This document shows positions 10,494 to 18,883 of a stretch of DNA of 37,374 nt, in pieces; position 1 is the first letter of the stretch, and each line of letters starts with the position of its first letter. Source of the DNA: Roseovarius sp. (GTDB lineage Bacteria; Pseudomonadota; Alphaproteobacteria; Rhodobacterales; Rhodobacteraceae); the NCBI GenBank assembly GCA_026709325.1, contig JAPOTF010000025.1, positions 1 to 37,374 of the forward strand. The letters run 5' to 3'. A model generated the notes under the pieces. That model was given only the letters and a program-made list of their open reading frames with translations. It did not search any database and had not been told where the DNA came from. Position numbers and translations under genes: made by a program.

Positions 10494-11339
10494 ATGCAGC
10501 CAAAAAAAATTACTGTGGAACCCTCCGCCGATCATCCTGAAATACTGGATATTCGGGATGCAATGCGGCAGGTTATGGATTATTTTGACTTACTTACGGA
10601 TCAAGGTGACTCTAATGTTGTGTGGAACCTTGTGTTCGCGAGCACCAACAACTCCCCATTTACCGCCAAGGGATCTCCTGTTGACCTGAGAACAAATGCT
10701 CCAGCATTTGCGCAGGTCAAGGACCACGTTGCCGTCATCGAAAGGGGTTTGGCTCGGGTGCAGGCCGGAGAGCCTTTGGACGAAGACTTTCCGATGGAAA
10801 AAAAATCTGCAGTCATGCGGATACTTGAAAGGAATACAAACGGGATCGAAAAAACTCGTATTGAGTTTGATGACGGCAATAGCTTTGAAATCGTGCCGCA
10901 AGTGGCCGAGCGCTTCCTTGCTGTCATGCAAGGCGCTGGAGATGAGGAATACGACTATCTGTTTGCAACCTTTGCCCGAAATGAAGTCGGCTCCATCGAG
11001 GGCCGCATTGTTGATCTGGGCACAGATTACGACGAACATTCCATTAAGCTGAAAGAACATCGCACAGGTCAAGAGATACGGTGTCGAATATCCCCTGAAG
11101 CACGGGATGAAATCGAAAACAGTTTAACGGTTAGGGATGTTTGGACTCATCGTCGGATACGAATCCGCGGCGTAATTAATTATGATGCAAACGGTAAAAT
11201 CATTCGCGTTTTCAATGGAAGAATTGAATATATTGATCCGCCAGAAGTTTCCACAAGAGATTTACGCGACCCCGAATTTACCGGTGGACTCACGGCCTAC
11301 GAGTACCTCGACAAACTGAGGGAGAATGAGCTTGGCTGA
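10494..11339 (+). CDS. Uncharacterised protein upstream of PIN gene
   Basis: I do not recognise this 281-residue protein. ATG 10494 is preceded by AAAGGAGG at 10475-10482, so it is preferred to the longer open frame beginning at 10440. No signal peptide or membrane segment is visible. It has an acidic, helical N-terminal half (including a DIRDAMRQVMDYFDLL segment) and a beta-rich C-terminal half from about residue 180 with GSIEGRIVDLG, RIRIRGVINYDANGKI and GRIEYIDPPE, reminiscent of a small barrel. Its last 14 bases overlap the ATG of the PIN-domain gene, implying coupled translation. The context suggests an antitoxin or immunity-like partner; this is inference, not homology. Confidence 0.75.
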   Translation: MQPKKITVEPSADHPEILDIRDAMRQVMDYFDLLTDQGDSNVVWNLVFASTNNSPFTAKGSPVDLRTNAPAFAQVKDHVAVIERGLARVQAGEPLDEDFPMEKKSAVMRILERNTNGIEKTRIEFDDGNSFEIVPQVAERFLAVMQGAGDEEYDYLFATFARNEVGSIEGRIVDLGTDYDEHSIKLKEHRTGQEIRCRISPEARDEIENSLTVRDVWTHRRIRIRGVINYDANGKIIRVFNGRIEYIDPPEVSTRDLRDPEFTGGLTAYEYLDKLRENELG

Positions 11340-11825
11340 AATTCCGAAGTATTATTGGGCCGCAAGTGCATAGATCGAATTAACTGGTTTGACAAGGGTC
11401 GCGTTGAGCGGTGTTGCAATGTAATTGAGTTGGTTAGAAATGGTGAAGCTGAGTTGCGGACATCGGCGTTTACTTTGGCAGGGGTTTGGAAAAAGAAATG
11501 CGACACTGAAGCTGTCGGTATCCAGAAAGAACAAGATCGAGCCTTCGAGAACTTAATTGAGGCCGAGTTTGTTAAGAAGATAAACGTTGATGTCGATGTG
11601 GGTAGTCTTGCGCGACGTCTATTGAGGCGGCACCCTTCGATTGGGAAGCCGCAGGATGCGATTCACGTTGCGAGTTGTTTGCCTGGCAACGTGGATGAGC
11701 TGCACACATTTGCTGAAAGGGATCTAATCAAGTTCGATGGACAACTACCAAGGCGTGACAAAATCAAACTCAAGATTTGCAAGCCACTGGCACCTTTGGA
11801 ACCGGATATGTTCTCCGACGATTGA
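11326..11825 (+). pseudogene. Decayed PIN-domain ribonuclease (VapC-like)
   Basis: ATG 11326 opens MSLAEIPKYYW, the usual start of a PIN toxin, then hits TAG at 11371. The rest of the domain continues in another frame (IDRIN from 11370 onward to TGA 11825). About four bases are missing between YYW and IDRIN compared with the expected YYWDASVWIDLIN spacing. Catalytic residues are also lost: the first Asp is Ala (codon GCC at 11359) and the Glu of the TSAFTLAEV motif is Gly (GGG at 11481). The later QDAIHVA aspartate remains. PIN proteins are Mg-dependent RNases, often toxins. This copy should be inactive. A TTG at 11355 could start the second frame, but that would give no catalytic N-terminus. 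Confidence 0.8.
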
Positions 11826-11926
11826 AAAAGCCAAATCGCAAGACGACAAGCTCAAATAAGTCGCCCGCCTTGGTCACATCGGAGGAACCCAATGGGGTCC
11901 GCCCGAAATTACATCGCGTTTTCGCG

Positions 11927-12409
11927 TCAAAACGGGATATCGTCATCATAATCGGACATGCCGGACGAGTTATCCTGAATTTGGCCGTAATCCTGTGGAG
12001 GAGCGCTTTGAGTGCCATGGCCTCGATTGTCGCGATACCCCCCGCCGCCTCCATCCCCGCGGCCGTCAAGCATTATCAGACTGCTGCCGTATGGCCTTAA
12101 AGCCACCGAGGTTGTGTATCGGTCCTGACCACTTTGATCTTGCCATTTGCGGGTTTCAAGTTTTCCTTCGATATATACTTTGGAGCCTTTTCGCAGATAT
12201 TGCTCCGCGACATTCGCAAGAGGCTCGGAATATATTTCAACTTGATGCCATTCAGTCCGCTCACGTTGCTCCCCGGTGTTGCGGTCTTTCCACGTGTCAG
12301 ATGTCGCAATTCTAAGATTGCACACCTTTCCGCCACTGGGAAATGTGCGTGTTTCCGGATCTGCGCCAAGATTTCCAATTAACGTGACTTTATTTAGTGA
12401 ACGGGCCAT
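11927..12409 (-). CDS. ssb: Single-stranded DNA-binding protein
   Basis: A 160-residue SSB with the OB fold starting [19 protein letters not shown], the conserved [32 protein letters not shown] core, a glycine-rich flexible linker (about residues 112-130), and the acidic tip DDDIPF that recruits repair and replication partners. It coats single-stranded DNA in replication, recombination and repair as a homotetramer. Length is normal. It is divergent from the lytic transglycosylase gene and convergent with the decayed PIN gene. No SOS box of the type found before recA is visible in its upstream region. Confidence 0.97.
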   Translation of the reverse strand: MARSLNKVTLIGNLGADPETRTFPSGGKVCNLRIATSDTWKDRNTGEQRERTEWHQVEIYSEPLANVAEQYLRKGSKVYIEGKLETRKWQDQSGQDRYTTSVALRPYGSSLIMLDGRGDGGGGGYRDNRGHGTQSAPPQDYGQIQDNSSGMSDYDDDIPF

Positions 12410-12588
12410 CGACGCATCCTTTGCCTATGTTTTTTTGTTCCCGCCCCTTAGAGCACTTGGAATCGGGAATTGAAAGCCTTAAATTATGAAAACCGGTCAT
12501 TCGCATGCACGGCAGGTTGCCGTTCAAATGGCATGTTGAGGTTTGCAGAGCCATATAGTATTCGGCAAAATGTCAAAGAGGATTTAGC

Positions 12589-13170
12589 ATGAGAACATTG
12601 CTTGGAAATTTTGCATTGTCCATTGCGTGCATTTCATTCATTGCGCCTGCATCTGCCATGGCGGATGTGCTTTCCACAAAAAGTCGCAAAGCGTCGTTTT
12701 CATCAATGGCCAGTGTGATTGACGGGCGTTTCAGCCAAAAAAGTCGTTCAGTTATAAGACAAGACGGATCCATATCCTGGAGCCTTCAGATCTACAATGG
12801 AAGTTATCGCGGCAAGTATCTTGTGGCCGCAAGAAGCGCGGCGCAGCGCCATGGAATACCGGAAGGCCTGTTTCTGAGGCTGGTCGAGCAGGAATCCGCC
12901 TGGAAAAGCAATGCTCGATCGCACAAGGGGGCGATTGGACTGGCCCAGTTAATGCCGCAAACGGCAAAATATCTTGGTGTAAACCCTCATGACCCTTATC
13001 AGAACCTCAATGGTGGCGCCAGATATCTGGCGGAACAATATCGGGAATTCGGCTCATGGCGCCTGGCTCTGGCCGCATATAACGCCGGTCCGAATGCGGT
13101 CAAGAAATACAACGGAATTCCGCCCTACAAGGAAACCATAAACTACGTGAAGGCGATTTGGGGAAGCTGA
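12589..13170 (+). CDS. Lytic transglycosylase, SLT family
   Basis: A 193-residue exported peptidoglycan lytic transglycosylase. Residues 1-25 form a signal peptide with an AMA-D cleavage site. The SLT domain covers about residues 75-190: catalytic Glu near residue 102 in the QES motif, GAIGLAQLMPQTA, NLNGGARYLAEQ and AAYNAGPNAV. It cleaves the MurNAc-GlcNAc bond to give 1,6-anhydro products in the periplasm. The short length, with little beyond the catalytic domain, is like small housekeeping or virB1-like enzymes, but no secretion genes are nearby. GAGG precedes ATG 12589. Confidence 0.92.
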   Translation: MRTLLGNFALSIACISFIAPASAMADVLSTKSRKASFSSMASVIDGRFSQKSRSVIRQDGSISWSLQIYNGSYRGKYLVAARSAAQRHGIPEGLFLRLVEQESAWKSNARSHKGAIGLAQLMPQTAKYLGVNPHDPYQNLNGGARYLAEQYREFGSWRLALAAYNAGPNAVKKYNGIPPYKETINYVKAIWGS

Positions 13171-13255
13171 CCACTCATTGCGCCTTCCCGGTACCGTTTC
13201 AGCTTTGATCGGGATTTTGGAACGATGCTATTTTCCCATGCAAGGCATGCGCGGT

Positions 13256-14137
13256 TTAAAATTCATCAAAATTCAGCCAATGCCAGCTTTTCATGCGTGC
13301 GCGAAACCAGCTTCGCTGGCGTTTGGCATATTGGCGAGTGGCGACTATTGCGTCATTTCTCGCCGACTCGAGCGAGCATTCTCCATCGATAAAACGGATC
13401 AGTTCCCTTGCGCCTATGGCTTTTGATGACGGATGTTCGGGATTCCATGCGCTTCTGTTGCGGCTCGCTTCTTCAATCGCGCCATTTTCAACCATCATGT
13501 CGAAACGCGCCTCTATTCTGGGATTAAGCCATTCAACCGGAGCATTGATCGCAAGGGCAATGCAGCTGGATAGCGGCAGTAGTGGCGCCTCAGTCGTCTT
13601 CCGCCATTTGGAAATGCTTTTTCCGGTTGCGCGATGCACCTCCCAGGCTCGCTGCACGCGCATGGGATTCATTTGGTCAATATCGGAAAGCGTGGCGGAA
13701 TCAAGATCGGACAAAAGCGCGGACAAACCATGTTTTTGAACGAGTGTTTCCGCCTCATGGCGAACTTCGTCCGGCACGGGCGGAATTTCGGCCAGGCCTT
13801 CTGTCAGGGCATGGAAATAAAGACCCGTACCCCCGACAATTATAGGGCGCGGACCATTTTGCATCAACGGCCGCAGTTCTCGCAGCCAGTGCCCAACCGA
13901 ATATTCGGCTTCGCCGGCAATGTGACCATAGAGCAAATGTGGAATTGCCGCTTCATCTTCTTTGGACGGTCGCGCGGTCAATATGCGCCAATTCTGATAG
14001 ACCTGCATTGCATCCGCGTTTACTATTGCTCCACCTTTGCGAGAAGCAATCTCAAGCGCCAGCCTTGATTTCCCCGAAGCTGTCGGACCGGTAACAAGTA
14101 CCGGAATGTCGGAAGATATGTTCCAGAATGCAGACAT
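13256..14137 (-). CDS. miaA: tRNA dimethylallyltransferase
   Basis: MiaA transfers a dimethylallyl group to N6 of A37 in tRNAs reading codons that begin with U. With ATG 14137 the protein is 293 residues, with the P-loop GPTASGKS at residues 17-24, the conserved NADAMQVY, IIVGGTGLYFHAL, and the late AIGARELI and ATRQYAKRQRSWFR segments. The frame is open to a TTG at 14221, but the extra 28 residues are unlike the family, so the inner ATG is used; neither start has a strong ribosome-binding site. It is convergent with the transglycosylase gene and divergent from pyrH. Confidence 0.94.
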   Translation of the reverse strand: MSAFWNISSDIPVLVTGPTASGKSRLALEIASRKGGAIVNADAMQVYQNWRILTARPSKEDEAAIPHLLYGHIAGEAEYSVGHWLRELRPLMQNGPRPIIVGGTGLYFHALTEGLAEIPPVPDEVRHEAETLVQKHGLSALLSDLDSATLSDIDQMNPMRVQRAWEVHRATGKSISKWRKTTEAPLLPLSSCIALAINAPVEWLNPRIEARFDMMVENGAIEEASRNRSAWNPEHPSSKAIGARELIRFIDGECSLESARNDAIVATRQYAKRQRSWFRARMKSWHWLNFDEF

Positions 14138-14272
14138 TTGCTGACTACCATATGAGGATTTCCGCAGCCGTCGGCAAGATTTGCCTCTTGCAAACTGTTT
14201 GGTGATTGAAAGCTGATCCAAAATAGGACATTTTGGGGCCGATTTTGAATTTCATCCTGTTGGAGTCGGACA

Positions 14273-15004
14273 ATGCCCGATTTTATTGCCAAAACCACGA
14301 GGTTCGACCGCGTTCTGCTCAAGATATCCGGAGAGGCCTTAATGGGCAATCAGGGATTCGGACTGCATCCGCCGACCGTTAAGAGAATTGCCCAGGAGGT
14401 GAAGTCGGTTCATGACCTTGGAGTTGAGATATGCATGGTGATAGGCGGCGGAAACATTTTTCGCGGGGTTCAGGCATCGGTGCAGGGAATGGAACGCACC
14501 ACGGCGGACTACATGGGAATGCTTGCAACCGTGATGAATGCTCTCGCAATGCAAAACGCGCTTGAAGAGACCGGCATGTTTTGCCGTGTCATAACGGCCA
14601 TCAGGATGGATGAAGTCGCCGAGCCCTACATCAGGCGCCGCGCCATCCGCCATCTTGAAAAAAAGCGAATTTGCATTTTTGCCGCAGGCACGGGCAATCC
14701 GTTTTTTACCACGGATACGGGCGCGACATTGCGGGCAAACGAGATGAATTGCCAGGCGCTGTTTAAGGCGACCAAAGTTGACGGGGTCTATGACAGGGAT
14801 CCAAAGAAGTACAAGGATGCAAAAAGACTTGACAATGTGACCTATGACGATGTGCTTTCAAAGCGTTTAAATGTAATGGACGGCAGCGCCATTGCACTGG
14901 CACGTGACAACAACATGCCCATAATTGTCTTTTCTTTGGATGAACCGAACGGATTTCGGTCGATACTTGATGGTTCGGGAACATTTACGACCGTGCACAA
15001 ATGA
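14273..15004 (+). CDS. pyrH: UMP kinase (uridylate kinase)
   Basis: A 243-residue amino-acid-kinase-fold UMP kinase (UMP + ATP to UDP + ADP), with [13 protein letters not shown], the [11 protein letters not shown] phosphate-binding loop, [14 protein letters not shown], and [10 protein letters not shown] near the nucleotide site. GGAG precedes ATG 14273. It begins the envelope cluster; in many alphaproteobacteria rpsB and tsf come directly before it, but here the upstream neighbour is miaA on the other strand. frr follows. Confidence 0.97.
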   Translation: MPDFIAKTTRFDRVLLKISGEALMGNQGFGLHPPTVKRIAQEVKSVHDLGVEICMVIGGGNIFRGVQASVQGMERTTADYMGMLATVMNALAMQNALEETGMFCRVITAIRMDEVAEPYIRRRAIRHLEKKRICIFAAGTGNPFFTTDTGATLRANEMNCQALFKATKVDGVYDRDPKKYKDAKRLDNVTYDDVLSKRLNVMDGSAIALARDNNMPIIVFSLDEPNGFRSILDGSGTFTTVHK

Positions 15005-15055
15005 GTGCGCGGGTACATTGTCAATGGCATGCGCGCAGTGGAGGGAAGGTTTTCC

Positions 15056-15619
15056 ATGACCGACGAATTTGAATTGGATACCGATGATCTGGAACTTCGG
15101 ATGGATGGCGCAATCGCGACATTGAAGACGGAGTTTGCATCATTGCGGACCGGAAGGGCGTCATCGGGAATGCTTGAACCGATTCTGGTCGAGGCATATG
15201 GCCAGAAAACCCCCATAAACCAGGTGGGAACGGTCAATGTTCCCGAACCGAGAATGCTGACCATAAACGTCTGGGACAAAAGTCTCGTGAGAGCTGTGGA
15301 AAAGGCCATCCGAGAAAGCGGGCTTGGGATTAACCCCCAGATAAACGGCACAATAATCATGCTTCCCGTACCCGAGCTTAACGAGGAGCGCAGAAGGGAA
15401 CTTGCCCGTGTCGCGGCGCAATATGCCGAGCAGGGCAGGGTCGCGGTCAGAAACATTCGCAGAGATGGCATGGACCAGATCAAAAGAGCCAAGGCCGATG
15501 GAATTTCCGAGGATGACCAGAGATTTTGGGAAGACGAGGTGCAGGAGATAACGGACCGTTTCATAGGTGTCATTGACAAGACCCTGGAAACCAAGCAGGC
15601 GGAGATCATGCAGGTTTGA
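15056..15619 (+). CDS. frr: Ribosome recycling factor
   Basis: A 187-residue ribosome recycling factor, which with EF-G splits post-termination ribosomes. The conserved [45 protein letters not shown] and [10 protein letters not shown] segments are all present. The frame could begin at a GTG right after the pyrH stop (15005), but ATG 15056 is the real start: GGAGGGAAGG at 15040-15049 lies before it and the extra upstream residues have no counterpart in the family. It is co-directional with pyrH and uppS. Confidence 0.97.
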   Translation: MTDEFELDTDDLELRMDGAIATLKTEFASLRTGRASSGMLEPILVEAYGQKTPINQVGTVNVPEPRMLTINVWDKSLVRAVEKAIRESGLGINPQINGTIIMLPVPELNEERRRELARVAAQYAEQGRVAVRNIRRDGMDQIKRAKADGISEDDQRFWEDEVQEITDRFIGVIDKTLETKQAEIMQV

Positions 15620-15658
15620 TGTGGCAAGAATTCCAAGGAGCAAACGATTAAAAAACCA

Positions 15659-16366
15659 TTGAATCCAGGTCCCCGCCACGTTGCCATAATAATGGATGGA
15701 AATGGCAGATGGGCAAGGGCTCGGGGTCGCCCGCGCCTCTATGGCCATCAGGCGGGAGCGCGCAGAGTGCGGGAGATCGTGCGGGCATGCCCCGAACTGG
15801 GGGTGGACTATCTTACAATCTTTGCGTTCTCCACTGAAAACTGGAAGCGCACGCAATCCGAAGTCGCGGGCCTCATGAATATATTTCGGCATGCCATGCT
15901 GAGGGAAATGCGTGAATTTGCAAGGCAAAATCTGCGAATTAGATTTATTGGCGACCGGCTTAGACTGGATTCGTCACTTCGAAAACTCATGGATGACGCC
16001 GAGGAAATGACCAGAAACTGCACAGGGGTTCAGTTGACGGTTGCCTTGAACTACGGCGGGCGCGATGAGGTGGCACGAGCCACAAGAAGACTGGCTCAGG
16101 ATGTTTCCGATGGTCGGCTTGAACCCGAAAATGTAAATGAGGTGACTCTTGCAAGCTATCTGGATACCTGCGTTTTACCGGATCCCGATCTTGTCATACG
16201 CACAAGCGGCGAGGCAAGGATCTCCAATTTTCTGCTTTGGCAGTCGGCCTATTCCGAATATGAATTCATTAACACCTTGTGGCCGGACTTTACCCGCGAG
16301 ATTTTTACGGAGCTTCTGAAAAAATACGGGTTGCGAAAGAGAAGATTCGGAGCGGTTGGCACATGA
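15659..16366 (+). CDS. uppS: Undecaprenyl diphosphate synthase
   Basis: A cis-prenyltransferase that condenses isopentenyl diphosphate onto farnesyl diphosphate to make C55 undecaprenyl diphosphate, the carrier lipid for peptidoglycan and polysaccharides. Motifs: HVAIIMDGNGRWA with catalytic Asp13, FSTENWKR, and the late DLVIRTSGEARISNFLLWQ and EYEF segments. From TTG 15659 it is 235 residues. The Shine-Dalgarno AAGGAG at 15635-15640 is 18 bases from that TTG but six from an in-frame ATT at 15647, which would add MKKP, a typical start for the family. The start is therefore uncertain. The stop overlaps cdsA as ATGA. Confidence 0.95.
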   Translation: MNPGPRHVAIIMDGNGRWARARGRPRLYGHQAGARRVREIVRACPELGVDYLTIFAFSTENWKRTQSEVAGLMNIFRHAMLREMREFARQNLRIRFIGDRLRLDSSLRKLMDDAEEMTRNCTGVQLTVALNYGGRDEVARATRRLAQDVSDGRLEPENVNEVTLASYLDTCVLPDPDLVIRTSGEARISNFLLWQSAYSEYEFINTLWPDFTREIFTELLKKYGLRKRRFGAVGT

Positions 16367-17160
16367 CCGCCAACACTCGATGGTTCGACCTGAAAACCCG
16401 CACGCTTTCCGCTCTTGTGATGGCCGCAACCGGCTTCGGTCTGCTTTTGGCGGGTGGAATGGCGCTTTCCGTTGGAATGTGCATTTTCTGCGGCCTTATG
16501 GCGTGGGAGCTGGCCAGAATGTTCGGTGTGCGCGGAGTATCCTGGCTGGCCGCAATGAATGCGGCGGCTCTAGCGGTCGCAATTGAATTCGGTGGTGTGT
16601 TTGAACAATTTGGTCTGATCCTGCCGCTGGTTTTTGCCGTGACGGTCGCGGCCGCCATGTTTGCATCGCGCGACAGGATGGCAGCGGCCCTTTTCAACGG
16701 CTATTTGCTGCTGGGATGCCATTCTTTTGTCGCAATAAGGCAAGAGGGTGGTTTTGAGATGATTATCTGGCTTGTCTGCGTGGTAATCGCATCAGATGTC
16801 GCGGGATATTTTGCAGGCAGATTTCTGGGTGGGCCAAAGTTTTGGCCTTCGATTAGCCCGTCAAAAACATGGTTCGGGACAGTTGCGGGATGGTTGGTAG
16901 CCGCAACCGCCGGACTGCTCTTTGGAGCAGTCTCCGGGGCGGGAATCGAGCTTGTCGCAATATCGGCGGCTGTCGCGCTGGCTGGGCAGATGGGCGACAT
17001 AGCCGAAAGCGCGATTAAGCGAAAAGCCTCCGTCAAGGACAGTTCCGCTCTCATTCCCGGTCATGGCGGATTGCTTGATCGCTTTGACGCATTATTGGCC
17101 GCATCCATCATGGCATTTGTTTTATTCAAGCTAACTTATTTGCCTCAGAGCATGTTTTAA
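16363..17160 (+). CDS. cdsA: Phosphatidate cytidylyltransferase
   Basis: An integral membrane enzyme of 265 residues making CDP-diacylglycerol from CTP and phosphatidate, the precursor of all phospholipids. Multiple hydrophobic helices fill the N-terminal two thirds. The signature at the C-terminal end is GDIAESAIKRKASVKDSS followed by LIPGHGGLLDRFD, with SPSKTW earlier. ATG 16363 overlaps the uppS stop by four bases, showing coupled translation; the longer open frame upstream lies inside uppS. In related genomes dxr normally follows, but here it is missing. Confidence 0.96.
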   Translation: MTANTRWFDLKTRTLSALVMAATGFGLLLAGGMALSVGMCIFCGLMAWELARMFGVRGVSWLAAMNAAALAVAIEFGGVFEQFGLILPLVFAVTVAAAMFASRDRMAAALFNGYLLLGCHSFVAIRQEGGFEMIIWLVCVVIASDVAGYFAGRFLGGPKFWPSISPSKTWFGTVAGWLVAATAGLLFGAVSGAGIELVAISAAVALAGQMGDIAESAIKRKASVKDSSALIPGHGGLLDRFDALLAASIMAFVLFKLTYLPQSMF

Positions 17161-17417
17161 TGACGAACGGCGCATTGGCAAACTCGCAGTTCGCACATTG
17201 ATTCAAATTTATTGGCAACAACCGCGTGTCCTAATTTTCACCCGGCGCCAGTTGCGGAATTTCCGGCGTAAAGCCGACATTTGGATTGTCTCCGCTTGCG
17301 GTTTTCCAATCTCGCGGAAAATGTAATTGCCATGCGCATGGAAATTTGCCAATAGGTGTCAAATATTGACGCCATCACCATAAAGATGCGGACGGCAAGC
17401 AGGAGTGGGGACGGAAA
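17161..17417. other. Gap where dxr is expected
   Basis: 257 bases between cdsA and rseP with no plus-strand frame of note and no recognisable remnant of dxr. A 12-bp palindrome CCATGCGCATGG lies at 17330-17341. The minus-strand open frame that covers part of this gap runs deep into rseP and is a shadow. Confidence 0.5.
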
Positions 17418-18746
17418 TTGGACATTATTTCTCTGGCGCCGCAATTCGGCAATGTGTTTTGGGTGATCGTTTTTTTTGTGCTGGCCTTGTCGATCATAGT
17501 GGCCATTCATGAATTCGGTCATTACATTACAGGTCGCTGGTGCGGGATCCGAGCCGACGTGTTTTCGGTGGGCTTTGGTCCAAGCCTTTGGTCCTGGACA
17601 GATCGAACTGGGACGCGCTGGCAAATCGCCGCTCTCCCTTTGGGCGGTTATGTAAAGTTTTTTGGCGATTCCGGTCCCGCAAGTGAAATGGCTTCGGGCG
17701 AATTTGATAAAATGCCGCCGGAATTGCGGCGTCAGACAATTCACGGGGCGCCGCTGTGGGCGAGAACTCTTACGGTTTCGGCCGGTCCCGCGTTTAATTT
17801 CATATTGTCCATAATTCTGTTTGCGACAATGGCCGTGTCGACCGGAAGGATTGCCGACCCGCCAACAATAGGAAAAATAAATCCCCTTCCCACCCAGGGC
17901 GTTGAACTTCTTCCAGGTGACGAGATCATCCGAATAAACGGCGTGGATCTGTGGGAATCGGCAGGACTGGACTCGCAAATTCCATATCGAACCCTGCTGG
18001 AATACGATGTGCGTCGGGAAGGTCGTACAATGACCGTTTTGGGGCCACACCCCTATCCTCCACTGGTAAGCGGTCTATCCCCCTTGTCGGCGGCCTATGA
18101 AGCCGGCATCAAAAAGGGGGACGTGATTGTGGGGGTCAATGACCGGCCCGTGGCAACTTTCAGCGAAGTAAAGGAATTCGTGGAATCGTCCAGTGGAGCC
18201 GTGCTAAAACTGAAAGTCTGGCGCAACGGGGACACGTTGGATTTTGAACTTGAGCCCCGAAGGCGCGATGAACAGGTTGCAGAGGGCGGTTTTGAAACCA
18301 ATTGGCGCATTGGCATTACCGCGGGGCTTGCATTTGAACTTGCAAGGGAAAGCGTGCCGATCGGAGAATCGCTTGTCTACGCCGTTGAACGAACATGGCT
18401 TATCGTTTCAGGTTCGATTTCCGGAATTTGGCACATAATCACGGGTGTCATCAGCAGCTGCAACATTTCCGGGCCAATTGGCATCGCAAAGGTCTCGGGG
18501 GCCATGGCCAGTCAGGGCGCAAGCAGTTTCGTTCTGTTCATTGCCGTGCTTTCAACAGCCGTGGGTCTTTTGAATCTTTTTCCAATTCCCGTACTGGATG
18601 GCGGTCATCTGGTATTTTACGCCTATGAACTGGTGGCGGGCCGCCGACCGAGCGACAAAACCGTCGGCATTCTCACGACCATGGGGTTTGGCTTGCTGTT
18701 CGGCATTATGGCATTTGCAATATTCAACGATATTTTTTGCACCTGA
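17418..18746 (+). CDS. rseP: Site-2 zinc metalloprotease RseP
   Basis: A 442-residue inner-membrane intramembrane protease. HEFGH at residues 31-35 in the first membrane helix is the zinc-binding and catalytic motif; the partner aspartate is in NLFPIPVLDGGH near the C-terminus. Between them lies a periplasmic part with a clear PDZ domain (AGIKKGDVIVGVND) and a diverged one before it (LLPGDEIIRINGVD). The family cleaves anti-sigma factors and leftover signal peptides. The start is TTG 17418, with GGGGA shortly before it. It precedes bamA by 137 bases. Confidence 0.95.
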   Translation: MDIISLAPQFGNVFWVIVFFVLALSIIVAIHEFGHYITGRWCGIRADVFSVGFGPSLWSWTDRTGTRWQIAALPLGGYVKFFGDSGPASEMASGEFDKMPPELRRQTIHGAPLWARTLTVSAGPAFNFILSIILFATMAVSTGRIADPPTIGKINPLPTQGVELLPGDEIIRINGVDLWESAGLDSQIPYRTLLEYDVRREGRTMTVLGPHPYPPLVSGLSPLSAAYEAGIKKGDVIVGVNDRPVATFSEVKEFVESSSGAVLKLKVWRNGDTLDFELEPRRRDEQVAEGGFETNWRIGITAGLAFELARESVPIGESLVYAVERTWLIVSGSISGIWHIITGVISSCNISGPIGIAKVSGAMASQGASSFVLFIAVLSTAVGLLNLFPIPVLDGGHLVFYAYELVAGRRPSDKTVGILTTMGFGLLFGIMAFAIFNDIFCT

Positions 18747-18820
18747 ATTCCGGAACCGTCTATTTGTTGTGAATATGTCAATATAATGCGGTTAAGCGCG
18801 CGCTTTGCCGTAATTTTGTT

Positions 18821-18849
18821 TTGACACGTTGCGAATTTAAATGTATACG
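18821..18849 (+). promoter_or_regulatory. Predicted sigma-70 promoter of bamA
   Basis: TTGACA at 18821-18826 is a perfect -35 element; 17 bases later TATACG at 18844-18849 is a reasonable -10. The expected start of transcription is about 30 bases before the bamA ATG at 18884. It would drive bamA and skp, and perhaps the lipid A genes beyond. Prediction only. Confidence 0.6.
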
Positions 18850-18883
18850 TTTCCCATAGTATTCAATTCTGCTGGAAATTCCG

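Noticed and set aside
13256..14221. Longer MiaA from TTG 14221
   Set aside because: The 28 extra residues have no counterpart in the family; ATG 14137 starts ten residues before the first conserved strand and P-loop.
15005..15055. Longer frr from GTG 15005
   Set aside because: Family alignment and the Shine-Dalgarno at 15040-15049 both place the start at ATG 15056.
17238..18050. 270-codon minus-strand frame across the dxr gap and rseP
   Set aside because: Mostly antisense to rseP, with cysteine/histidine-rich noise typical of shadows.
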